Below, one piece after another: positions 37,738 to 49,735 of a stretch of 64,000 nt of DNA. Location of the stretch: NCBI RefSeq assembly GCF_019097595.1, contig NC_080714.1:23358759-23422758 (forward strand), written 5' to 3'. Position 1 is the first letter of the stretch, and each line of letters begins with the position of its first letter. The notes beneath the pieces were generated by a model. That model had not been told where the DNA came from. It did no database searches and was given only the letters and a program-made list of their open reading frames with translations. Both the position numbers and the translations under genes were made by a program. The DNA is from Hemibagrus wyckioides. Lineage: Eukaryota; Chordata; Actinopteri; Siluriformes; Bagridae.

Positions 37738-38055
37738 GGTTCGAATCCTGGGTTCGAACAGGCAGGGGCCTTTCTGTGTGGAGTTTGCATGTTCTCCAAC
37801 GTGCCTGCATGGGTTTACTCCGGTTTCCTCCCACAGTCCAAAAACATGTACATTAGGTTGATTGGTAATTCTAAATTGCCCATAGGAGTGAGTGTGAGTG
37901 TCTGTCTATGTGTGGCCCTGTGATGGACTGGTGACCTGTCCAGGGTGGACCCCTGCCTTTCACCCAATGTGTGCTGGGATAGACTCCAGCAGATCCCTGT
38001 GACCCTAATTAGGAATAAAGCGGGTATAGACAATGGATGGATGGATGGATGGCAT
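37738..38055 (+). repeat. LINE-like 3' tail repeat, sense, ending (GGAT)n
   Basis: GAGTTTGCATGTTCTCC, CGGTTTCCTCCCACAGTCCA, TAAATTGCCCATAGGAGTG, CTGTCCAGGGTGGACCCCTG and a final ATGGATGGATGGATGG. The same unit is at 43299-43562, and inverted at 22380-22680 and 41930-42190. Confidence 0.7.
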
Positions 38056-38104
38056 TTACAATAAATAGGTCAGATTTGCCTGAAGTATCCATCTCCCTGC
38101 AGCA

Positions 38105-38448
38105 CATCTGAACATTCATGCACTTATCTAATCATGTGGCAGCAGCACAATACATAAAATTCGGTAGATACAGGGCAAGAGCTTCAGTTAAATGTTCACA
38201 TCGAACATCAGAATGAAGAAAAGGCGTGATCTCTGTGACTTGAATTGGGTTGTGAGGTTCATGGTGCGAGACTAGGATTTTCATTCACATTTTCATGTCA
38301 AAAAAACAACCAGAAGAAATCTAATAAGCAGCAGGTCTGTACACGGAAGAATAAGAATAGAATAGAATAAGAATAGCCAGAAACTTTTGATGCTATCTTG
38401 AACAATCACTCTTTACATCCGTGCCAAGCAGAAAAGCATCTCACTGAG
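38105..38448 (+). mobile_element. Tc1-like fragment, same family as 47030-48010
   Basis: ATTCATGCACTTATCTAATC, CAGCAGCACAATACATAAAA and GAGCTTCAGTTAAATGTTCA parallel 47060-47160. The later AACAATCACTCTTTACATCC and AGCAGAAAAGCATCTC parallel 47390-47430. Both terminal repeats and all catalytic motifs are gone. Confidence 0.65.
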
Positions 38449-38450
38449 CC

Positions 38451-38570
38451 AAGTCAAGTCAAGAAGCTTTTTATTGTCATTTTAACCTTATATAGCTGAC
38501 ACAGTACACAGTGAAATGAGACAACGTTTCTGGTGCTACATAAAACAACAGAGAGCTACAGAACAACACT
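38451..38570 (+). repeat. Dispersed repeat (TCAAGTCAAG family), copy 2
   Basis: AGTCAAGTCAAGAAGC, TTTATTGTCATTTTAACC and CAGTACACAGTGAAATGAGA match 4709-4870. Confidence 0.65.
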
Positions 38571-38579
38571 GAGCTAAAG

Positions 38580-40010
38580 ACTAAAAGTACTGTAAGTTAG
38601 ACAGATGGGCTACAACAGCTCATTGTAATTCCTGTCAGCTAAGAAAGAAATCTGAGACTACTGTGGGCACAGGTTCACCGAAACAAGACGGATAAATACC
38701 AGGTAATGTTTTTCCATGTGTGCGTAATGTCCTGAGCTGTAGTCATATCCCATCTTGGGTGTATTCCCAGCTCATACCATGTATCTCCGTGTCAGGCTCT
38801 GGATCCGATGTGTCCCTGCCTAGGATAAAACAGTTACCGAAGATGAATGATAATGTATACAAAATAGCACTTTCCTTGCAGAGCTGATGAAAGGACTTTT
38901 TTTCTTAAAAGTTAAATTTCTCCAGAAACTTTGTGCATTACAAAAGTAATGTGTTTTTGTGCTCCCGGGGATTTGTCTGACAAATACTTTATCATATTCA
39001 AGAGAAATACAATTTGAAATTATTTTCTTTCACCTTGACCGGTCTGCGCTGTCTAATTCAATGTAACTAATGCTTCTTACTCAGCTTTTCATTTGTGATG
39101 TTTGTAATCATTCTCTGTGGTTACTATCCTTCAGACTTGCAGATTCTGTGTGTGTGTGTGTGTGTGTGTGTTTAGACGATGGAGGATACCGCTCTGGGGG
39201 AAGATGATGGGTAATTGGCAATCAAGCTGTCTGGATGAAAGAAGCTGCAATATGAAAGAATGTAGAACATCAGCAGGATTTAACTCTATGATATATCAGT
39301 CTAAATAATGAGAGGGAAAGGAATATTGTGTTTGTGTATGTATATGAGAGGGAAAGACTGTGAGGTCTAACACATGTCTGACAAACAGCTTATTGATGGA
39401 CTAATTGCTCGATTCGCTGTGAGATTGAGTGAGTCAGTTCCTTCAAGAACTCTACCACTATAAAAAATAAAAAAAAAACCACTGTAAAAATAGATCTCGG
39501 TGTTGTTCATTTACACCGCTGAGGTTAGAAAATCTGTTCCGATAATAAGAAAACAACACAAATACCAGGAGACGCGTCAGCTCTAAGCCGTCAGTGATTC
39601 TTGTCTTATTATCCCGGACATTTTTTTTTTTTTTTTTTGGGTGGCATCACTCCTTTTCTCTCTTCTCCAGGAATAGCAAAAGGATTGCTTTTGACAAAGT
39701 GTCTCACACTGTGGATGATCATTTTGGCTCAGCTGCCTCTCAGTGTGTGAAGCTTCATAAATGAATAAAAGTGGATGGTTTCACCTTGCTCAGTCAGCAC
39801 CAAAGCTCTGCTAAAGAGATTTGTTTTTAGACAAAGCAGCACCGATCTCTCGGGTGAAAAGCAAACTGGTCAGTGACAGAAAAACTAATTAGGACACAGA
39901 TATGTTTTGCAATGTTTTCAGCTGTCAAAAGTGGGATTTTTTTTGTAAATCAATGTGAAAGGTGCAAGGTGGGAAAACGTCCTAGATGTGACGTCTATTG
40001 ACACACACTC
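38580..40010. other. No gene seen
   Basis: Intergenic sequence with a (TG)n run at 39147-39171 and poly-T runs. No exon recognised. Confidence 0.5.
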
Positions 40011-40014
40011 ACAA

Positions 40015-40125
40015 TCTCATACAGCTTAGTGGTTGAGGTGCTGGCTTACTGAGTGGAAGGTTGTGAGTTTGAATCCCAGGTCCACCAAGCTGGACCCCTG
40101 AGCAAGGCTTTTAAACTGGGTTGTT
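40015..40125 (+). repeat. tRNA-like SINE fragment
   Basis: AGCTTAGTGGTTGAGGTGCT (A-box-like) and TGAGTTTGAATCCCAGGTCC (B-box-like) then CCTGAGCAAGGCTTTTAA. Confidence 0.65.
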
Positions 40126-40517
40126 ATTATCGGGGAGGAAACTGTGTAAAAAAATAACTTAAACTGCCCCCTCCCTATTTACCCCTTGTGATGTTGGTCT
40201 TTTTTTTTTTTAGCTCTTCATTTAACTCTCATTTGCAAGACTATTTCATCATATATTCCATCATTTAGATATGCACACCTCCCCGGATGATACCAATATG
40301 GATGTATGATTGCATGCATACTAATGACTTATTTACATAAATATTTCCTGTAAGGTTTATGTCACATATAAATATGTAAAGCACACACACATGCACTGTA
40401 CCTGTGATTACTCAATATTAAAAAAAGTTCACATTGCACTACTATGACTATTAACACTATTTTCTAGACTCTCAGGGTACTTCATATTTAATTATCTACT
40501 GCCAGTTATATATATAT

Positions 40518-40812
40518 ACTCCGATCAGGCATAACATTATGAGCAGTGAGAGGTGAAGTGAATAACACTGATTATCACTGATTAGATTGTGATGGCTAGA
40601 CGACTGGATCAGAGCATCTCCAAAACTGCAGCTCTTGTGGGGTGTTTCTGGTCTGCAGTGGTCAGTATCTGTCAAAAGTGGTCCAAGGAAGGAACAGTGG
40701 TGAACCAGAGACAGGGTCATGACCAAGGCTCATTGATGCACAGGGGCAGCGAAGGCTGGCCCCTGTGATCCGATCCAACAGACGAGCTACTGTTGCTCAA
40801 ATTGGTGAAGAA
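40518..40812 (+). mobile_element. Tc1-derived MITE, HTH-remnant family, copy 4 (cut by microsatellite)
   Basis: Starts CCGATCAGGCATAACATTAT and keeps the HTH remnant up to [15 protein letters not shown]. At AAGAAATCT it runs straight into (ATCT)n, and the right half is absent. Confidence 0.8.
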
Positions 40813-40876
<64 letters not shown>

Positions 40877-40877
40877 C

Positions 40878-40946
<69 letters not shown>
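40807..40946. repeat. (ATCT)n microsatellite
   Basis: About 34 tetranucleotides with one CTCT interruption at about 40875. Confidence 0.95.
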
Positions 40947-40947
<1 letters not shown>

Positions 40948-40949
40948 AG

Positions 40950-41925
40950 GTGTTGTTCCATTCAGATTTTTAATGCCATTTAGAAACAATCAGTCTTTGT
41001 GCTGTCCCCCCCCCCCCAGTATATATAGACCAGAATGGCATGGCTAAATGATCAATTTCTATTTCTAGCTGTTTTTCTGTATTTGAATGAATCATCAGAT
41101 CCAAGATAGTGCAAAAACAAAGAAAACGTCGTATGGTGTAAAACGTTTTAGTTGCAAACCCTTCCAGCAAAACAGCCTCAAATAAACCTGGGATATTTAA
41201 GTGGATATTTTTCCTTCTGGTGAAAAAACAAAATGCAATCCAGTGCAATATGATACAAAGTGATGACGTTTTAATATAATACATTTTCCATAGGGTTCCA
41301 TACATTTTCCTTTTCGCACTGGTAGTCTATCGTGAGTCAGTATAAAGAAGAAGAAGTGTGGGAGGGAGTGTGGGCTTGATTAAGTTTTAATGTTTATTCC
41401 ACCCCACGTAATATAAGATCTACTGTAATTTATAATGAATAGCCTACTTTATTATGCAGTGTGTTGAATGTATTCTTTGATACACAGACATATTAAATCA
41501 AGAGTCTCGTATTGAACGATATGATGACATTCAGTATCATTCCACCCGTGTGTCCAAGCACTTAAAAATAACTGAAGTCAACTTAGGCGATATTAAGTCA
41601 ACATTATAGCAGTAATAAAAGTGTTAATTCAACACTGTAAGCTAAATAAAAGCAAAGCAGGAGAATTTTGTTGGGAGCTGTCCACTGCGCGGTAATCAAT
41701 CTGTACCTATAAAACACTCATTAGAGTAATGTATTAGTGCTGTCCGGTGTTACAGCTGCTTCGTCACCGGGTTGCCAGATTGGCTTTCATTCATAATTCA
41801 ATGATTTGGACTTGGTTAAGTGAAACGAGCAGTTGTCATAGGTTGAATTCACCACCCAGTGAAGCACACATCCACAAATAAGCCTTTGGAAATTGATCTG
41901 CTACTGTAACCTACATTTGTGCCTT
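40950..41925. other. No gene seen
   Basis: Contains a C10 run near 41008-41018. No recognised exon or element. Confidence 0.5.
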
Positions 41926-41929
41926 CATG

Positions 41930-42190
41930 CTTGTTCATTCACCTTAAGGAAGTGTTTTATCCTGGTCAGGGTTGTGGTGGTTCCCAAGCACTCTGAGCAT
42001 GAAGTAAATATACGTCGGTTTATCGTAGAGCACCATGCAGAGTCGAGCACAGCTAGGGACAATTTAGAGTAAGCAGGGAACCTGGAGGAAACACATCTGG
42101 ATACATAAACAGAAACACAGAACAGACCAGTAAAACCAAACTCAGGATCAAACTGGAGAACCTGGAGTAGAGAGCAGCAACAGGCCAGAC
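41930..42190 (-). repeat. LINE-like 3' tail, antisense, diverged
   Basis: TTTTATCCTGGTCAGGGTTG, GACAATTTAGAGTAAGCAGG and CCTGGAGGAAACACATCTGG are a weak inverse match to 37738-38055. Confidence 0.5.
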
Positions 42191-42439
42191 CAATCACTTT
42201 GTGTGTCTATATATTATAAAGAATAAAACACAATGAGAAGATTTGGTATTCTAGTGCAATAATCAGTGATGTGATGTTGCGATATGGAAAATAATCTAGT
42301 TATCACTCTGAAATGACAAGCACAATGCAGCATTATCATGAAAATTAAGGCTGATCTAAGTCTAAATCTTCCTGGTGCTTCTATTAGCCTTTTTTTTGAA
42401 CGGCACTGTGTGTAATGCGGCAAAGTTCTCAGAAATTTT

Positions 42440-42606
42440 GTCAAGGTGAGTGCTCTTGGAAGGATGCACTGCCAAGCTGACACTGTTGGGCACCTTGAAC
42501 AAGGCCCACAACCCTCACTGCTCCAGGGGCGCTGTATCATGGCTGACCCATGTGCTCTGACCCTAACCCCCAATGTTGGGATATGCAAAGAAAGAATTTC
42601 ACTGTG
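42440..42606 (+). repeat. SINE
   Basis: Same body as 26330-26568: CTGACACTGTTGGGC, TGCTCCAGGGGCGCTGTATC, ATGGCTGACCCATGTGCTCT and AAAGAATTTCACTGTG. Confidence 0.7.
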
Positions 42607-43140
42607 GCTCCTATTCATTGGTCATGCAACTGATCCAGAATGCAGCTGCATGATTTCTTTCCTAAGATCTTCCACACCACCCCACTGCTCCCTCCACTGG
42701 CTTCTTGTAGCAGCCTGCATCATATTTAAATCAATGATACTTGCCAGAAACGAGCCAGCATCCCCTTACTTCAAAGCACTCATCACACCCCACACTGCAC
42801 CCCGTGCTCTCCGATCCCCCGGCACATCTGGACTGGTCCCACCATCTCTCAGGATACAAGGAAGGTATGCATCAGGACTCTTCTCTATATGTCCGAACAG
42901 CTGAGTCATCGCATGTCTTCAAACCATGTCTAAAGACCTTCCTCTTCCTGACGCACTCAAATCAGCACTTTCATTACATTAGCAATTTACAATGAACTAT
43001 TTTACCTCCCTAGGCTGACAGTATTTTTTTAGTCCTTGACCCAGTGAACCAGTATCAGGATATATTTATTGACAGACATTTCAAAGCACGTCTAAAAGTC
43101 AGTCTGGATAAGAAAATCTGCAAAATGCCATAAATGTAAA
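42607..43140 (+). mobile_element. L2-type LINE 3' remnant
   Basis: Across three broken frames it encodes pieces typical of the C-terminal end of L2-clade reverse transcriptase ORFs: MQLIQNAAA, LHWLLVAACIIFK, and VRTAES with FKPCLKTFLF. It ends with CTGGATAAGAAAATCTGCAA and ATGCCATAAATGTAAATG, the 3' tail shared with fish SINEs. A stop after MQLIQNAAA and frame changes make it non-functional. Confidence 0.7.
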
Positions 43141-43258
43141 TGTCATTGCAATCACAACCTCCGATCTCAGATGCACTACCTTACTTAGGAGGATTTGAAG
43201 GAAGCACAAACCGAGATAAAAAACTAAAGAACTCTTGGACACCGAATTCTGAAAATTC

Positions 43259-43260
43259 TG

Positions 43261-43292
<32 letters not shown>
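43259..43292. repeat. (ATT)n microsatellite
   Basis: About 11 ATT units. Confidence 0.9.
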
Positions 43293-43293
<1 letters not shown>

Positions 43294-43298
43294 ATAAC

Positions 43299-43562
43299 TC
43301 ATGTTCTCCCCGCGCTTGGTGGGTTTCCTCCGGGTGCTCGGGTTTCCTCCCACAGTCCAAAGACATGCTACTAGGCTGATTGGAGTCTCTAAATTGCCCA
43401 TAGTGTGTGATTGTGTGAGTGAATGAATGTGTGTGTGTGCCCTGAGATGGGTTGGCACTCCGTCCAGGGTGTATCCTGCCTTGATGCCCAATGATGCCTG
43501 AGATAGTCGCAAGCTTCCCGTGACCTGAGTATAGATCGGATAAGACAATGAAATGAAATGAA
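43299..43562 (+). repeat. LINE-like 3' tail repeat, sense
   Basis: Same unit as 37738-38055, with CATGTTCTCCCCGCGC, GGTTTCCTCCCACAGTCCAA, TAAATTGCCCATAGTGTG and CCGTCCAGGGTGTATCC, ending in GAAATGAAATGAAA. Confidence 0.7.
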
Positions 43563-43689
43563 AAACTATTACTATCAAGATAAATTATGCATGGAGTGCT
43601 TTTTTCTTCTTCTTCCTGTAACCCTTTGCTTCTGAGTAGTGCCCTTGTGTTTGTTTAATCAGCCAAATAAATAAATAAATAAATTGTAA

Positions 43690-44384
43690 TGAGCACTCAC
43701 AATGGGTTACATAACGAAATGATTAGCATGTTGGACCATACGTCGGAATGCGAGGACTGTTCTCCGCGCTTTTCTTTAGCGAACGGGGTTTCATTTTTCA
43801 CCTGGCAACCACGCCTGCAATCTGGCAACCCGTGGGCTGCTTTTTTGGTTTGTAAAGCGGCGCTTCAGCTCAGCAGAGACACACTATACAGAGACGCTGA
43901 GGATGATGTGAGACAGAAACATTTTTTAATGACTCTCATGGACGCTACGGGATTAATACTATCGTGGATACATATTTATCCCGACATTTCTTTCTCTCTC
44001 TCTCTCCCTCTTTTTGAACCTATTTGTTTTTTCTCATCACCTTAACGGACAGGAGGAAGTTTCCTCAGAGGAAGATTTTTGTTGTTGTTGTGATGGGAAG
44101 CGGCTGATATTGCTTACTTTTCGCTCTCTCCCGACATTTTCGACCTCTTCACATTATCTGTCGTCTTAAGTGTGTGTGTGTGTGTGTGTGTGTGTTTTCC
44201 CTCTGTCTTAAACTGGTGTGTGAGATCTTGCAGCAGGTTCAGTAGCTCTGTGCTGGACGTGCGCGTGCTGCTCCAATAGTTCACGTCCTCTTAGAGACCA
44301 ACTAAAAAACTGTGTGTTAATGGAGGGATTAAACAAAACAGGATATATTTACAGTCCGTGAGGACAAGTCTTGGATTTTTGCAG
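43690..44384 (+). other. Possible leader or promoter region of an unidentified gene
   Basis: Higher GC and more CpG than its surroundings over 43740-43870, then pyrimidine-rich stretches and a (TG)n run. An open frame of 118 codons (43689-44045) shows no known domain. It precedes the candidate exon at 44385. Confidence 0.25.
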
Positions 44385-44475
44385 GTTGTTGTCGAAGAAT
44401 ATTGGTGAAGGAGCTCTGGGAATAATCATGAACAGCGTCACGGAGCTTGAAGACGGACCGCAGCACAAGGCTCAG
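44385..44475 (+). CDS. Candidate exon of an unidentified gene
   Basis: Preceded by a good acceptor (TTGGATTTTTGCAG) and followed by a donor (CAG|GTATAG). One frame is open for 30 codons, reading LLSKNIGEGALGIIM then NSVTELEDGPQHKAQ. If the ATG at 44428 is a start, it has A at -3 and an in-frame stop well upstream, giving a 16-codon first coding exon in phase 0. I do not recognise the protein and found no partner exon. Chance splice-like signals remain a real alternative. Confidence 0.3.
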
Positions 44476-44506
44476 GTATAGAGACAGCGCGGAATGAGAC
44501 ACAGCC

Positions 44507-44513
<7 letters not shown>

Positions 44514-44552
<39 letters not shown>

Positions 44553-44571
44553 CTCTCTCTCTCTCTCTCTC
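44514..44571. repeat. (CA)n(CT)n microsatellite
   Basis: CA repeats running into CT repeats. Confidence 0.9.
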
Positions 44572-46090
44572 TTCTCATTTCAACAGCATCATTCCCTCAA
44601 CATCTGGGCTCTTAGTTGTTCTTTGTGTGCGAGCCTCATGGGTATGGATTATCAGGAACGTTTCAAACTTCCAGCCATGAATGTGTTTTCCATTCTCCTA
44701 TTATTATTATTATTATTACTATTATTATTATTGTTATGGATATCAATAGGAAAAAGTGTGAAAAGAAGGCACAGGTGCGACGATTTGGTGATGCTCAGCT
44801 TTCTGCATTCACGTCACATCAAATTCACTCTAGACTCTCTCCGAAACCTGTACCTTTCCTATAGTCTCAGGGTGGTACCCCTTTTTCAGTCATACCTTTA
44901 ACATGTATCTCTCCTCATTCTTACCTTTTATATGAACGGATTTGATCCGTAGTTACCTTTTCGAGCACGGGTGTCGCACATATGACCTCTTAGCCAAGCC
45001 AGGAGCCGTTAATTGTTACGTGAAAATTCAACACACGAGCTAGTCTCATGTTCTTTCATTTCAATACCCCGAAGGGACTATTTGGTGTAGATTCATGACG
45101 TACCATCCCAGTAAAGTCTAACATATATAAATCTAGCAAACTGGACTGTTCCTTGTCACGCGGGTGCACTCTTATGCACCGGTACAGGTTTTGTACCTTT
45201 AGTGAATATTTATTACCTGGGAAGCTGCATGTGATATACCCTTAAGGTACATCAGTGGTCGTTAATGTCCAATTAGTGCACTAGATTTATGTTATGGTGG
45301 GAGATAGATGTTACCGATACAGAAGATGTTCCCCGGAAGGTTTGCTACCTTTAGTTTTAGAGTGTGTATAAGTAACAAGGTTAACGATTTACGTCAACTT
45401 GTAAGGATGTGTAAAAATTCATGTGGGAATATGTACGAGTCCATCTGTCTGTCTGTCTGTCTGAAGAAATGGAAAGTTGTTGTTCATCTGTTTAAACAAA
45501 GGTGATTATATGTTCAGTTTCTTTCATTCAGAATGTATGTACTTTAAATGTTCACATTTAATGGTGTCCATATGCCCCGCCCACTAGATATTAGACTGAG
45601 TGTAGCATGGCTTCTTAACACGAAAAGGAGTTCGAGGGGTGACGTCCAAGAAGGAAGTGAAAGATGAGGTTTCATGGCCAAGCGCGAACGATATGCGAGG
45701 ACGTCCGATTAGTTCGCTCACGAATGATGGAACTGTAAAGTGCTCGAAAGACAAACCCCCCGAGTGCTGATTTGACACCCGCAGAGCCCGTATCCAGCCG
45801 GCTGCAAATGTAAACTTTGAGAGTTAATTCGCCGCTCTATGTGTTAAATCAGCGGTGAATATTTTATTCGACGCTGCATTAAATCAACAAAGCTGGTGCG
45901 TACTACATCACATCTACTATAGTAATGAATTCAACACTATAGGTGGTAATTGAGCACTGTGTGCAAGCAGCATGCCTTGTCTTGAAATTAATAAAACAAA
46001 GTTATTTATTTATTTAAACTATGCATTAGCTTAGCACTGAAAAATCCATTTGAAAAACAGTATTTTAAAATGCTAATAAAACAGTATTAT
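44572..46090. other. No gene seen
   Basis: Contains an (ATT)n tract at 44700-44732 and a (TGTC)n run near 45444-45463. Open frames are short and unrecognised. Confidence 0.5.
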
Positions 46091-46093
46091 TCA

Positions 46094-46922
46094 GACGTGG
46101 ACAAAATTGTTGGTACCTTTCCATTTAAGAAAGAAAAACCTACCATGGTCTACACTGAAAAATACTGACAAAAATAATAATAAATAAAAATCGACTGAAA
46201 CGTGACTAATGAAAATGCTTCTGAATTGTGCTTCAATAGAAGTGTTTAGAAAAAAAACAAACAAGCTAATGAAACTGGCCTGGACAGAAATGATGGTGCC
46301 CTTAACTTAATATTTTCTTGCACCATCTTTTGAGGCAGTCGCTGCAATCCAGCGATTTCTGTAACTCTCAATGAGACTTCTGCGCCCGTCCACAGGTATC
46401 AAACTGCTCCAGCTGTCTCAGGATTGAAGGGTGCCTTCTCCAGATTGCATGTTTCAGCTCTTTCCACAGATGTTCCATAGGGTTTAGATCAGGGCTCATA
46501 GAAGCCCACATTAGTCCAATGTTTTGTTCTTAGGCATACTTGGGTGTTGCTTTGGGTCAATATCCTGTTAGAGGACCCATGACCAAGCTTTCTGACACAT
46601 TTCACTCCAGAATGCCTTGATAGTCTTGAGATTTCATCGTACCCTGCACAGATTCAAGAAACAGTGTGTCAGACGCATCAAAGCAGTACCGAAACATAAC
46701 ATCCTCCATGTTTCACGGGTAGGTACAGTGTCCTTTTCTTTCTATGCTTCATTTTTGGGTCTGTGAACATAGAGCTGATGTGAATTGAAAAAAAAAAAAA
46801 GCTCCAGTTTTGTCTCATCTGTCCAAAGGAGATTCTCCCAGAAGCTTTATGGCTTGCGCTTTAGACAGATAAAATTTTATTTCTTTAATGGAAGGGTACC
46901 AACAATTTTGTCCAAGTGCGTA
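46094..46922 (-). mobile_element. Degraded Tc1-like element (DDE motif present)
   Basis: Ends GGACAAAATTGTTGGTACC at the left and inverted GGTACCAACAATTTTGTCC at the right. On the minus strand at about 46492-46385 it reads SPDLNPMEHLWKELKHAIW, the Asn-Pro-x-Glu catalytic region of Tc1 transposases. The N-terminal and first Asp regions are deleted or scrambled. Confidence 0.75.
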
Positions 46923-47029
46923 TTTCCACTGTTTTGTTCTTTATGATGTTTTTATAATTATAATATATTCTAACTATATAATACAATCTTTTTTTCCTAG
47001 TGTAACAGTTTGCATAGCTAATCAATATA

Positions 47030-48010
47030 CACTAACTGAGCATTTTATTAGGAACACCTGTACACCTACTCATTCATGCAATTATCTAATCAGCCAATTG
47101 TGCAATGCATAAAATCACACATATAGGCTAGCAGCTTCGGGTAATATTCACATCAATTATCAGAATTGGGCGATCTCAGTGATTTTGTCATGTCTATTGG
47201 TGCCAGACGTGCTGGTCTGAGTGTTTCTGTAACTGCTGATCCCCTGGGATTTCCTCACATACATTTCTAGAGTTTAATCAGAATGCTGCAGTAATGTAAA
47301 CATCTTCAGTGAGCCATAGTTTAGAGGATGGAAATGCATTGTGGTCAATAGGCAGACTGGTTGGAGCTGGCTGAAAGGCAACAGTATCTCAGATAATCAC
47401 TCTGTACAATTGTACAGAAGAAAAGCATCTCCGAATGCACAACTTGAGCAGAAGATAACTTTAAGATCCACCTCTGTCAGCTGAGAAAAGAAAGCTGAGG
47501 CACAGAATAATCATAATTGTACAGTTGAAGACTAGAAAAACTCAGCCTGGTCTGAGGGATCTGGATTTGTGCTGAGGAACACAGATGGTTGGGTCAGAAT
47601 TTGGCACCAACAGCATGAATCCATGGATGCAATCTGTCTTGAGTCAACAAGTCCAGGCTGGTGGAGGTGGTGTAATGATGAGGGGAAGGGACACTCAGAG
47701 TCCGTTAATACCAGTAAGTCATGGCTTGAATGCCTCAGACTATTTGAGTATTTTTGCTGACCATGTGAATCCCACAGTCTTCTAATGGCTTATGATAATG
47801 CACCATATCACAAAGAAAAAGTCGTCTCAGACTCGTTTCATGAATATGATTAGAGCGTCTCTGGGATGTAGTAGAGATTCACAGCATGAATGTGATGTAA
47901 TCATGTCAACATGGACCACAATCTCAACGGAATGGTTTAATATCTCATTGGAATCCATAGAGAGAGGCCTAGTATTAGCACACTGTACCTAATAAAGTGC
48001 TCAGTGAGTG
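47030..48010 (+). mobile_element. Degraded Tc1-like element, 981 bp
   Basis: Flanked by TA on both sides. Terminal repeats CACTAACTGAGCATTTTATT and inverted CACTCACTGAGCACTTTATT. Transposase traces in sense include GGGGVMMRG, LNASDYLSIFADHV (47585-47785) and YDNAPYHKEK near 47790-47820, broken by stops and frame changes. Confidence 0.75.
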
Positions 48011-48289
48011 TACATAAGTCATGTGATGTGCCAGCGCTCACACTTTTGACATTTTTACACACTCCTGTGAGAATGATATAAATGTCTTAATAAGAAGTCT
48101 TAATAAAACCTCAGTAATAGACGCATGAAAGACTTAGAGGAAGGAAAAAAAAAAGGAAATTAGAAATGCTGTTAGGAGAAAACAATAGACTTCACAGTGG
48201 TAGCTGTGAGCCGAAAACCCTGATGGTGATTATTTTCCTATAACAGTGCGTGCCCCGTGTGTTTAATTCCTGACCTATTACCAAGCATT

Positions 48290-48428
48290 AATAAGTAAAT
48301 AAATAAATAATAAAATAAATAAAATAAAGTAAATGAATAAATAAATAAATAAATACATAAATGAAAAAAATTAATAAAATAAAATAAACGAATACATAAA
48401 TAAATAAATAAAATAAATAAATAAAAAT
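48290..48428. repeat. (AAAT)n / (AATA)n tract
   Basis: About 135 bp of interrupted AAATA/AAAT repeats. Confidence 0.9.
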
Positions 48429-48429
48429 T

Positions 48430-49735
48430 CATACACAGTTGTTAGTAATAAACTTACATGGGTTAATTCTAAATAATGGAAACACACACACACAAGATCT
48501 GAGAATGAGAGGGTTTTCATTTCAGAATTTTAAAGCCTGTCAGTTTCTGCATTGATGCTTGTTTGTCTCTTGATGGCAGTTTAATTAAAAAATCATTCTA
48601 CTGCTATTTACTGTTTCACACTCGCTGTATCTGGATGGATCAAATCTGGATAGATTTTCATCCCTCTGGACTGTATGAGGCATAATTTTGCTTTTCCATG
48701 ACTTCCTTTTAAGCTATAGCGTGTCATTACATCGCCGCGTGTCATGTCGGTATCGACGGTCAGGGGCTTTTTTAAATTTATTTTATAAATTAACTCACTT
48801 TTACTTCCATATAAAGTCACACACACACACACACAGTGTCTTGCACCTGCTCATCTTACATCCTGCTCCTGTTTTACACAGCATACGTTATTTCAGGGCT
48901 TGCTAATTAATCAGCACGAATTCATCTGGCTGCCTGGTGTTTATTAATAAAATGCCGCTTCAGGAAAGTCAGGGGCGTTTGTGGGATACTCATCTGCAGA
49001 GTACAACACTATTACTCTGCGTTTGATCGATGCATCTTGTAATTCTTTCTTCTGCACCTAGTGTCATTATTTTCCAGCTGTGTGTGTGTGATGGGACGTA
49101 ACAGCAGGCTCCCAGTCAGTGAGATGTTAAAAAGCAGGGGAAAAAATAGGACCTGTGGTCCAGAGAGACCTGGTGAGCCGGTGGTCTTTTACAGAAAAGA
49201 TCTTTCTCAGTGCAGGAAGGTAAGTTACACTATTACAGCTGTGTAAGGATGAAACGTTAGACCTGAGTTCATCTTCTGATTCATTTACATCAGATCTCAG
49301 GTCTGGAGATGTCACCTGATATATCCTCCACTGTATCACAGACATGGCGAATTTCCAGCCTGAGAAACAGGAAACACCTCTACTCTTGATAGACAAGTTT
49401 CCTCCGGAGTGTTAGAATGGTTTCCTTATGTTATTTATTTTTTTAAATTAGCTATTTGACTTCAAATGTCTTGGCTATTACTGTTTAAATAGTGACCTTC
49501 TGGGTCAAGGTAGCTCAGATATTCAACTCAAATAAGATGAAAAATATAAAATAAATAAATGAATATACTGTGTAAATTGGTGCTAAACAAACAATAGAAA
49601 TGGAATGTCGGCAAACGTAAAATGAATTTGTATTTTGTTAATCGCACATTTATTTATTTGTTTGTTTTCTTCCATCTATTATGCAGTAGCTGGCAAAAAT
49701 CAGCGCTGCCACTTTTTACCTATAAATAAATCTTA
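48430..49735. other. No gene assigned
   Basis: Includes an open stretch ending at a perfect donor (AAG|GTAAGT at 49220) in the plus direction, within an open frame at 49061-49246 that has no recognised homology. Otherwise AT-rich. Confidence 0.4.
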
